Positions 15,339-24,200 of a stretch of 51,230 nt of DNA are shown one piece after another. The position numbers and the translations under genes are program-made. The stretch's first letter is position 1. Each line of letters opens with the position of its first letter. The stretch is from Fibrobacterota bacterium (GTDB lineage Bacteria > Fibrobacterota > Fibrobacteria > UBA11236), in the NCBI GenBank assembly GCA_023249635.1, contig JAHFCH010000018.1:1-51230 (forward strand), written 5' to 3'. The notes under the pieces were generated by a model. That model had not been told where the DNA came from. It saw nothing but the letters and a program-made list of their open reading frames with translations, and did no database searches.

Positions 15339-17006
15339 ATGCCATTTTCGCGGTCGATCTGCGTGCTCACCCTGGTTTCCGCCCTGGCCGGCCAGGCCGA
15401 GGAGTTTCGCCTCGAGACGTATGTGCCTCCGGATTACCATTCGCGCTTCTTTTCAGTCACCCCAAGCCTGAACTGGACCATGCGCGACGACCATAGGGAG
15501 GAATTCGGGCGCGAGGATACGCAAACCGGACAGACGGGGTCGGATGCGCTCAACCTGAACCATGGCTCGGCCTATTTCTCCCAGGCGCGGCGCTGGGATC
15601 TTTCCACCGGTTTCGCGCTGTACGGAAACTGGAACCCTAGCAGCGATCGCCGGACCGATACCAGCGGAATCTACGGGACATTCGCGGACGCATATAAGAC
15701 CGACCAGCAGAGCGCCACATTCCAGGCCTTCACACGGCTGACCTTGCGCCAATATATCGCAGGCCGTTGGTTCCTGGAACCGTACGCGCAAGTTGACGGG
15801 AATATCACTCCCTGGGGCCGGCAGTCAAGTGAGAATTGGCATCTTGGAGGGTATGTCAATCCAACCTCGATTCCCACGCTCACCGATTCCCTGCAATTCG
15901 GCTCCAGCCGATCCGGGAGCCGCAATCCGCAGGGCTACGTGGATGTGGAAGGGCGGGCCACGGCGGGATACGGACGTATCCAGCAGGTTACGGGGGCCGC
16001 GGCCGTCCTCTTCCTGCTCGATCGGCTTTCCGAAAACCTGGGGCATCCGGTAACCCTGGATAACGAAGGCATGCGCGCCTTAATGGCCTTCGTGGAAGCG
16101 CGGCGAAAGCAAAGGCCTTTCCTGGATCGCCGCGGCGCGGACGTGTACGACATAGAATCGATTTGCGAATTCCTGCGCGGCCGCCTGGGCCTGGAGGCTT
16201 TGTCCAGCCGGGCGGTATTGGAAATGGCCGATGAGTGGAACAGTTACCTGCCTGGGGCGCGCGAGCAGGGATGGGAAGCCAAGCTCACGCCCTTCGCCAA
16301 ATACAAATGGAACGACAACCGCTCCCATACCGTTTCGCGCAGTGCCTCGATCGTGCTTCCCAAGGGAGTGTATGACGGCGACTCGCTTCTTCGCGCGCTG
16401 GACGTGGGGGCGGTGAGCCAATATTCCGGCACCCGCATGTTCTGGGGCGAGAGTTGGCTGGGGGCGGAAGCCAAAGCCGAATGGAAGCGGCCCTGGCGGC
16501 GCTTCTTCCAATACAACCTGGCCGGCTGGACCAAGGCGCTCCGCATCGAAAAGGAAACCGGCCGGGAATTTTCAGGCGCGACGACGTACGCTCCTGGGCA
16601 GAAGGATCAATACCTCAAGTTCGCGTATCCTCGCTTCGAGCAAGGCTTAAGCGCCCAAGCCGGTTGGTACCCGTCGTCGCGCACATCCCTGCTTGCTACG
16701 CTGTCCGGCAGCCTTTGGCAGGACGGGGATTACCTGGGATCGAAAGCGTCCTTGTTCGATGCCTTCGGCCGCGTTCCCCACCAGGACGCGACCGGGGATG
16801 CGGAGAGCTTGGCCTTGAATGGAACCTACCGGATAAACCCGCGGGCCGAGGCGAAAATCGAATTCGTGTTGTCCTGGTACCAGGGCGAGAGCGAGGATCT
16901 GGTGATGGAGGGGAATTGGCCGATGGCAAGCCTCGCAAAGGGACGCAACGAATATTCCAACACCGATGCGCGGCTATATCTTTCGGTGAACTACTACTTG
17001 TTCTAA
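15339..17006 (+). CDS. Probable outer-membrane beta-barrel protein
   Basis: A 555-residue exported protein. The start at 15339 (MPFSRSICVLTLVSALAGQAEE) gives a normal signal peptide; the longer frame from 15294 overlaps the leader of the divergent FG-GAP gene. The chain is full of alternating aromatic and polar strands (FFSVTPSLNWTM, DLSTGFALYGNW, RWFLEPYAQVDGN, AKIEFVLSWYQG) and ends ARLYLSVNYYLF, a final strand with a terminal aromatic that is typical of outer-membrane barrels. A helical stretch around residues 210-300 interrupts the barrel-like pattern. No known family is recognised. It is convergent with the C25 peptidase gene, 14 bp apart. Confidence 0.65.
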   Translation: MPFSRSICVLTLVSALAGQAEEFRLETYVPPDYHSRFFSVTPSLNWTMRDDHREEFGREDTQTGQTGSDALNLNHGSAYFSQARRWDLSTGFALYGNWNPSSDRRTDTSGIYGTFADAYKTDQQSATFQAFTRLTLRQYIAGRWFLEPYAQVDGNITPWGRQSSENWHLGGYVNPTSIPTLTDSLQFGSSRSGSRNPQGYVDVEGRATAGYGRIQQVTGAAAVLFLLDRLSENLGHPVTLDNEGMRALMAFVEARRKQRPFLDRRGADVYDIESICEFLRGRLGLEALSSRAVLEMADEWNSYLPGAREQGWEAKLTPFAKYKWNDNRSHTVSRSASIVLPKGVYDGDSLLRALDVGAVSQYSGTRMFWGESWLGAEAKAEWKRPWRRFFQYNLAGWTKALRIEKETGREFSGATTYAPGQKDQYLKFAYPRFEQGLSAQAGWYPSSRTSLLATLSGSLWQDGDYLGSKASLFDAFGRVPHQDATGDAESLALNGTYRINPRAEAKIEFVLSWYQGESEDLVMEGNWPMASLAKGRNEYSNTDARLYLSVNYYLF

Positions 17007-17020
17007 AACGGCCCGCTAGG

Positions 17021-18754
17021 CTACCGCTGCGAGGGCAATGCCTCGGCGCGGCCATCCAACCCGATGCGCCGCCCGTTGCCTTCCAGCACCAATCGTTCCC
17101 CTCGCAACATTAGGCGGTAACCCGGATGCGACCCCGGGCCCATGCCTTTCGCCACCGGCCGGATGGCGACCCCTAGCGCGGACAGGGGGAAATGCCCGTA
17201 GCGCATGCCCTTCGTGTTCCAGGTCATCACCTTGACGGCGGCGGCGTCCGGGCTCTCCGCCCGAGGTAACGCGAAGGTTACACTCCCGCCGGCGCCGAGT
17301 GCGGCGCGGCCTTCGCCCAGCACCCTTTCCCGCGGATACTTCCCGTTCCGCTGCGCGCTGTTTTCCGGATTGAGGATAGGGTTGTACTCGATGGAATCGA
17401 TTTGCAACAATTGGAAATAGGCGGAATCGCCCACGGCCCCGGCGCCATTCAGCAAGAGGCTCCCGGGGTTGCTGCCGGAGGCGGGCGCCAGGTCGACGAC
17501 GGGGGCATGCACGGTAAGCGCCGGATCGCCGAGCACGACATAGGCCGAGTTGTTGCGGATATCCGCTATGGAAGCGGCTTTGGCGCGGGCAAAGGTACCG
17601 CCCAGGGTGCCGCCTTTTTCCGTCAGCCTGTCCCACGCCCGGAAGAGTTCCTTATTGGGTCCGGGATAGGTGGGGATGGTCCCTCCCAGAAAGGCGACGG
17701 CCCCGTTGGGATGGAACAGGAAATCCACGCCCATGGATTCGGTATCGTGCTGGGCGAAACGCGCGGTGGTGCAGGCCAGCATGGAAATGATGGGCTGCAG
17801 GCGTTTGGCCGCCAAGCGCGGGAGATCGGCGGGGGATTCGTAGATCTTCTCGTCGGTGAGCTGGGTGGGATGCCCGTGCCCGATGAAATAGACGCGGGCC
17901 GGGCCGGAATTGATCAATCCAAGGGTGGAATCCTTGGCCTTGGGCTTGGTCCAATCCGGCATCATGGGGAATTCGATGGAGAGCATGCGGCGCACGAAAG
18001 GCTTTACCGGCAACGAGTCCCACAGATCCAGATGTTCCGCGGGCATATTCCAGATGGGTTCCACGTCGAACCGGTTGCCATGCTGCCAATCGTCGTCGTT
18101 CAGGTAGCCGTAGGTGAAAGCGTTGGGGCCGTAGGCGAAATGGGTTTCGTAGGCTTCCAGCTTGTCGAGATAGGCGTCCGCTTGGGCGGCGGTGCGGGCC
18201 GGGATGCGGCCCACGGCGTATGCCATGGGATAGCCGGGTTGGTCGTAGACGCTGGTATCGAAGTAGGCTGAGTAGACATCGTCGCTGGTCAAGGTATCGT
18301 AGTACACGGTGTCCAGGCTGAAACGCGTAAGGGAACGGATGAGCTGGGTATAGGTGGGCACGCGATCATCCGGAGAGGCGGGATCGAAAGACGCGCTGCC
18401 GAGCAAGGCCACATGCGCCAGCGAAGGCGAACTGACGAAAGCGGCTTTGAGGAAATCCTGCAACGAGGTCCATTTCCCCTGCCGCGGCGCGTAGTCCTTG
18501 TAGACATCCTCCATCTTGGCGATGCAGGGCTGTTTGGCCACCTCGGGCGAAGCGGTATGCCGCAGCGCTGCCAGGCGTTCGGCTTGGGGCATGAAAGCGG
18601 CGACCGTGATGACGTAGTAGTCGCAGCCGGCGGCCTTGGCCTGGGAGGCGTGCACAAGATGGACTGTGGCGCCGGCATGGGCGAAGGCTAGCGGGATGAA
18701 GACGGCGGAAATCCTGGCAATGGCGAGGAGCGGGCGGAAGGGAGACTGGGACAT
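17021..18754 (-). CDS. C25 (gingipain-like) cysteine peptidase
   Basis: A 577-residue exported protein with an N-terminal hydrophobic signal (LAIARISAVFIPLAFAHA). The catalytic core shows the C25 pattern: VYFIGHGHPTQL with H293/H295, then SMLACTTARF with C328, so the His-Cys spacing is 33-35 residues as in gingipains. VALLGSASF, GRIPARTAAQADAYLDKL and AVAFLGGTIPTY are further family features. It lacks the long adhesin repeats of gingipains but has ~170 residues of C-terminal beta-sandwich after the core. C25 enzymes often serve as type IX secretion sortases (PorU) or secreted proteases; this one is short for PorU. It follows pbpC by 68 bp on the same strand and is probably the last gene of the long operon. 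Confidence 0.85.
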   Translation of the reverse strand: MSQSPFRPLLAIARISAVFIPLAFAHAGATVHLVHASQAKAAGCDYYVITVAAFMPQAERLAALRHTASPEVAKQPCIAKMEDVYKDYAPRQGKWTSLQDFLKAAFVSSPSLAHVALLGSASFDPASPDDRVPTYTQLIRSLTRFSLDTVYYDTLTSDDVYSAYFDTSVYDQPGYPMAYAVGRIPARTAAQADAYLDKLEAYETHFAYGPNAFTYGYLNDDDWQHGNRFDVEPIWNMPAEHLDLWDSLPVKPFVRRMLSIEFPMMPDWTKPKAKDSTLGLINSGPARVYFIGHGHPTQLTDEKIYESPADLPRLAAKRLQPIISMLACTTARFAQHDTESMGVDFLFHPNGAVAFLGGTIPTYPGPNKELFRAWDRLTEKGGTLGGTFARAKAASIADIRNNSAYVVLGDPALTVHAPVVDLAPASGSNPGSLLLNGAGAVGDSAYFQLLQIDSIEYNPILNPENSAQRNGKYPRERVLGEGRAALGAGGSVTFALPRAESPDAAAVKVMTWNTKGMRYGHFPLSALGVAIRPVAKGMGPGSHPGYRLMLRGERLVLEGNGRRIGLDGRAEALPSQR

Positions 18755-18822
18755 GCGAAACCTCTTACTACGGATGTTGGAAATAATACCCGGATCAGGA
18801 ACGGATGACCAGCCCCATACCC

Positions 18823-21216
18823 CTAGAAGACTTCGATTTTAACCGGCGCGCTGCGGAATTGGGAACCGCTGACCACGGCCTGGAATTGGAAGCTGCCGGG
18901 GCGCATGGGCCATTTCAGGGTGAACGGATATTTGACCACTTCGGTTTCCTCTCCGTTGACCAACCATAGCACAGAGGCCGGCGGCGGAAACACGCGGCAG
19001 GTGATGGGCAGCAGGCTTTTGCCTCCGGGCATTTCCGGATCGAGGAAGAAGCGCGACCCGCTGCGGGGCGAGGTGACGGAAAGGGCGTAGGCTTCCACGA
19101 TGGGCGCGCCCCCGCAGTCGGGGCTGTAGCGATCGGGCGGCACCTCCAGCCCCTGGGACGCGGCCCAATCCTGGTATTGCGGATCGAGGACGGTGAAGCG
19201 GCGGTATTGCAGCGGGACCTTGCAGCCGGGATAAGCCAGCAGTCCGTTGCGCTTGTCCACGGGCAGGGTCTGCTGCACGTTGCTGAACTCCAGGGGTTCA
19301 CTGCCCGGGCGGAAATATTCCGTGGTGGCGTACGGCGTATTCCGATCCGCGCGTTTGCCCGTGAGCCGGCAGATGGGGACCGGAGCGTATCCCTGCGGCG
19401 GCGGGAATTCCACGTCGCTGAGACCGTCCACCCGTTCGGGATGCAAGGCGTATTGGATGCGCTTGGCGATGCGGGCCGCGCCTTCATAGCCGCTCAGGCT
19501 TTTGCTGGGGCGGAAATCCACGTTGCCGATCCAGATCCCCACCAGGTATTTATCGCTCACGGTCATGCACCAGGAATCGCGGAAGCCTTCGGAGGTACCG
19601 GTCTTGGCCGCCACCGCGAAAGGGTATTCCAGGTTGCCGCCGCGGGGGAAAGCCGGTAGGCGCGCGACCGGATCGGAGAGGAAGCGCATGGTTTGCATGG
19701 CCAGATCGGAAGGGAATATCCGCTCGCGGCGCAGGGAGGATGCCGGGAGTGAGCCGGGTTTACCGGCGGGCGATCCGCCCTCGGCAAGGTCCCAGACCAG
19801 TTCGGTTTTACGTCCCTGGTTGGCGAGGGTAAGATAGGCCGCGCCCAATTGCTGCAGGCTGCAATACAAGCCGCCGATGGAAAGACCCAAACCGTAGCGG
19901 GCGGCCTGCCCATCGTCACGCGTCAGCCCCAGGGCGATGCAGCGCCGGTAGAAATCGTCCACGCCTACGGCCTTGAGCACCTCGACCGCGGGGATATTGC
20001 GGCTGTTGGCCAGGGCGGCCTTATAGAGCACCGGCCCCATGTACTTGTGATCGAAATTCTCCGGCACGAAGGAACGATCCCCGGCGCCGAAGTCGTGCCC
20101 CAGATCGGTCAGCACGGTAGCGGCGGTGTAACCCTTGGCTTCCATGCCCATCTCGTAGATGAAAGGCTTGAGCAGGCTTCCCGTCGAGCGCGGCAGCGCG
20201 GCGCAATCGATGGCGCCTCCGCGCGGATCGAAATAATCCTGGGAGCCCACATAGGCGAGCACCTGGCCGGTGCCGGCATCGAGCACGAGGGCGGCGGCAT
20301 TGCCGGCTTCCCATTCCAGCAGCTTGGGCAGCTCACTCCGCAATATGCCTTGCACCGTATCCTGCAAGCGCGCATCCAAAGTGGTGCGGATTTCGCCGCG
20401 CGGATGCAGGGCCGCGGGCGCATAGAGGGCGGCTTGGCGCAGAAAATGCAGGATGTTCGCGTTACGCGCCTGGCGGGAAGGTACCCGCAAGGCGGCGAGC
20501 TCTGCGAGGGCCCCATCGCGCACCGGCGCGTCGATGAAGCCATAGCGATGGGCGCGTTGGATGATCAGGGAAGCGCGCAGCCTGGCCCGTTCCAGACCGG
20601 TAGGCTGGAACAGGTTTAGCCGCGAGGGCGCCTTGGGGATGGCCGCGAGCAGGGCGGATTCGGCGAGGCTCAGGTCCTGGGCGGGTTTGCGGAAATACCG
20701 GCGGGCCGCGCAGCCGGCCCCGGAGATGCGATTGCCATAGGGAGCATAGCGCAGGTATTCGCGGAGCACGCTGTCGCGGCCCAGGCGCGCGGTAAACACC
20801 AGAGCGGCGGAGGCATCGTGGAGTTTCCAATACCAGCCCGAGCCGCCCTCGCGTTGCAGACGGGCCAACTGCATGGCCAGGGTGGATGCCCCGCGTTGGG
20901 GGCGGCGCTTGACGTAATTGTCCCACAGCGATCCGCCGATAGCGCGGAAGTCCACGCCGGGGTGGGAGCGGAAGCGGCGGTCTTCGGCGGCCAGGGTGGC
21001 GGTGACAAGGGCGGTAGGCAGGGTATCGGGCAATTCCCAATAGCCGAAGTCGCCGGCCTCGGTGGGCACGGCGGCGATGAAATTCCAATTGCGATCAAGC
21101 AGGTGCAGGGAGGGCGCGCGGGGCGCGAGGCGCGCGTCGAAGAGGCCGTGCAGCAAGGGAATGGCGGGCAGGGCCGCGGCCAGGCCAATCCACCAGCGAC
21201 GGCGCGGGAGGATCAC
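18823..21216 (-). CDS. pbpC: Penicillin-binding protein 1C
   Basis: A 797-residue bifunctional peptidoglycan synthase of the PBP1C type, anchored by a helix at residues 8-25. The transglycosylase (GT51) domain has AAEDRRFRSHPGVD (catalytic E78) and RGASTLAMQLAR. The transpeptidase domain has the S347-LLK350 active-site tetrad, a later SRN motif and KTGTSEG near residue 545. The last ~90 residues are the beta-sandwich tail typical of PBP1C. PbpC genes are commonly next to alpha-2-macroglobulin genes, as here; its ATG overlaps the macroglobulin stop by 4 bp (ATGA). The pair is thought to repair peptidoglycan and trap proteases when the envelope is breached, which is established as a proposal rather than proved. 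Confidence 0.95.
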   Translation of the reverse strand: MILPRRRWWIGLAAALPAIPLLHGLFDARLAPRAPSLHLLDRNWNFIAAVPTEAGDFGYWELPDTLPTALVTATLAAEDRRFRSHPGVDFRAIGGSLWDNYVKRRPQRGASTLAMQLARLQREGGSGWYWKLHDASAALVFTARLGRDSVLREYLRYAPYGNRISGAGCAARRYFRKPAQDLSLAESALLAAIPKAPSRLNLFQPTGLERARLRASLIIQRAHRYGFIDAPVRDGALAELAALRVPSRQARNANILHFLRQAALYAPAALHPRGEIRTTLDARLQDTVQGILRSELPKLLEWEAGNAAALVLDAGTGQVLAYVGSQDYFDPRGGAIDCAALPRSTGSLLKPFIYEMGMEAKGYTAATVLTDLGHDFGAGDRSFVPENFDHKYMGPVLYKAALANSRNIPAVEVLKAVGVDDFYRRCIALGLTRDDGQAARYGLGLSIGGLYCSLQQLGAAYLTLANQGRKTELVWDLAEGGSPAGKPGSLPASSLRRERIFPSDLAMQTMRFLSDPVARLPAFPRGGNLEYPFAVAAKTGTSEGFRDSWCMTVSDKYLVGIWIGNVDFRPSKSLSGYEGAARIAKRIQYALHPERVDGLSDVEFPPPQGYAPVPICRLTGKRADRNTPYATTEYFRPGSEPLEFSNVQQTLPVDKRNGLLAYPGCKVPLQYRRFTVLDPQYQDWAASQGLEVPPDRYSPDCGGAPIVEAYALSVTSPRSGSRFFLDPEMPGGKSLLPITCRVFPPPASVLWLVNGEETEVVKYPFTLKWPMRPGSFQFQAVVSGSQFRSAPVKIEVF

Positions 21217-24200
21217 GGGGCGGGCTGCACCACCAGCTTGGCTCCGGGGCTGGTCCCATAGGTGCCCATCTCGTACATCATTTCGGCGCGGGCCGAGGGC
21301 AAGCTGAACTCGCCTTCAAAACCGGCGCGCATGCGGAAATAGAAATCGAAGGTACCTTCCCGCATATTTTCGAAATACCACGTGGCCTTATCATCCAGGT
21401 AGGCCTGGTACTCGCCCGCATCCGTGGTCGTGCCTTGCGGCTTGGCATCCTCGCCGGAAGTCTCCAGGCGCGGATTCATGTATTCCATGCCCGCCGCGAA
21501 GGGCGCCGAGACCGCCACCCAGTAGCGGCCCTTGGGATTGGTAACCTGCACGTGTTCCTCCACGATATCCCCCACCTTGACCTTTTGGACCATGCCGGCG
21601 CTGTCCAGGGAGACGCGGCGATCGGGCTTACCGGGGGTGATGAAGATCAGCTCGCGCTTGACCACGAAGCCTTTTTGGATGGCTGCGCTCTGGCTGCCGG
21701 GGGCGGCGGGGAGCCAGCGTTGCGAGAAGCGCGCGTAGAGGGGATGATCCTTGGCGGCCCCGGCGGGATCGATGCGCAGATCCACTTTCCCGATCTCGGT
21801 GCAGTTTTTCGAGAAGGCGCCCTTGGAGATATCGTAAGCGATGCGTTCGGCCGCCCCCCCGCAGGCCAGCGTCCCGGTAACCTGTCCGCTACCCTGGGGC
21901 TTGGCCAGGTAATCGCGCACGGCCATCAGGGCCAGGCTGTTGTCATGGGTCGAACCCCAGGAAATGCCGTCTCCCAGGGTGACCAGCTCGTTGACCAGCA
22001 TGGGCAGCTTTTCCGGGCGCTTGGGCTCGGCGCTGAAGGCGCTGATCATGCCCGCCAGGGTCACGATTTCATCGATGTGGACGCGGGCCCCGATTTGGGA
22101 GGACCGCTGCTGCAATCCCGCGAACACTTCTTTGCCGTTCTCCTGCTTGAATACCGTCTGCTGCCACAGCTTGTCGTGCAGGGCGGCGATTTCGGATTTG
22201 AGGGGGCCGGGATTCTTCAGCATGGACTGGAGGATTTGGGCCTGGCTGATGAGATTGTATTCCCGGGAATTGTTCGCCAGTTCGCGGGCATAGCCCACGT
22301 CCAGCTCGCCCGCCATGGACAAAGCGAAGAGCGCGCAGGAACGTTCGTAATAGGTCTGGCCTTCGATGAAGCGGGAGTAATCGGAGCGCAGGCCGCGCTT
22401 GAGGGCCTCGATGGCCTTCTTATACATGCCCTCGTCGAACGGGTAGCCGGCCTTGGATTTCTCATTGGCGCGTTTCACCTCGGCCAGCAGATCCACGGCG
22501 TAGGCCGTGAGATGGACGTAGCCCTTGGAGCCCGGCCAATAGCCGATGAGGCCGTCCGGCGCCTGGGACTGGCCCAGGTATTCCAGGGTCGAGGCCACGT
22601 AACGCTTCACGTCCGGCATGGGGGCTTCGATGCCGAACTGGGCCCACAGATCGCGGTAGGCCACGCCCGGCCAGGCCTGGGAGATGCGTTGCTCGGCGCA
22701 GCCATGGGGGTAACGTACCAGTGACGTCATGCCGCCGATGGCCTTGACGATGCCCAACTGATCGCTGATCACCAGGTTGCGGACCAGGGTGCCGGGACGG
22801 ACGCCTCCGGGGATGGCGTTGGCCGCGAAGGGCTTGCCCGGCCCCAAATCCGAGAATTGGTTTTCCTCTTCCAAGGGTCGATCCATGCGGATGGGCAGGC
22901 GCACCGAGAAGGCATCCGAGGCCTTGTCCGACTTGCGCTCCACGGCCATGCGTATGGTGACCGAGTCGTAACGCAAGTTGCCCTGATTGTCGAAGCCGGG
23001 CTCTTCCACCGAAAGCTCGCTGCGGAGCATCGTGGCCTTGTTGGCGTCGAGATTGACTTCGCTGACAGCGACGGGAGCGGTGGGCTTGAGGCCCTTGGCA
23101 TCGATGGTGAAAGCCGCGATGCCGCCTGGGCCTTCGACCACGCGGGCCGTGCCGCCGGCCTTGAACTTGTCGCCCAGGCGCACGAAACGCGGCAAGGCGG
23201 GCTGCACGATAACGGGCAGGCGTACGCGCACCTGCGAGGCGCCGAAGCCGAAGCGATCCTGCGCGGAGACGGCCACGGCGCGCACCGCGAAGTTGGTAAG
23301 ATCGTCGGAGAGGGCGATGGACACGGTTGTCTTTCCGGACTTGTCCACCGGGATGGACGGGTTCCAATATGGCACGGTCTTGAAGTTCTTACGCACCGTC
23401 ATCTTGCCGAAGAAGGCGTCGGGTCCGCCGCCGCCGTCGCCGCCCGGGTTCTCGGCCACGCGCAAATCGCCCATGATCATGTTGCGCGCGTCGCGCAGGG
23501 AGAGATGGGATTCCACTTCGGGAGTGAAAGCAGGGAGGGGATCGAGGGTCTTCTCCTTTTTCAGGGAGAGGACGGCCTCGTCGACCAGCCAGAGCGCGAC
23601 TTCGCCGGGACGGGGATTGCCTTTGTTGTCCTTGAGCGAGATGGTCATGTCGAGGGTGGTGCCGGGGCGCGCGACCTGGTTATGCTCGAGCGCGACCTTG
23701 AGCAGGTTCTCGACGGGCTCCACCTTGAGCCAGGTGGTGTTGGCCATGGTCTGGGGGCGCGCGGCGTCGATGAGGGTGCCGTCCGGGATGCGCTTCTCGT
23801 TGCCGATGCGCGGGCGCATGAGCAGGAAGCTGACCGGAATGCGGGGCGCCATTTCCGGGCCGATGGCCAACGTCAAGGTACCTTGCCCGTCGGAGACTTC
23901 CACCCAGCGGTATTCGGGGGCGCCGGAGGGCCTTTCAATCACCGCCAGGGCGCGGGCCTTCTGGTACGGGCTCTTGAGCAGGATGCGGGCCTCCTGGCCC
24001 GGCAGGTACTTGTCCTTATCGGGCACGGTCTCGAAGACCATCTGGTCGCCCTTCTTCCAGGTAACCGGCTTGTTACCTGCCAGGAACAGGTCGGCCTTGA
24101 CGCTTTGCAGGCGGCCCAGGCGATCGCGGGAGGAAAGCTCCAGTATGAATACGCCGGGCTCCTGGCCCGTGAACTCCACGGCCACCGGGGCCGCGCCGCT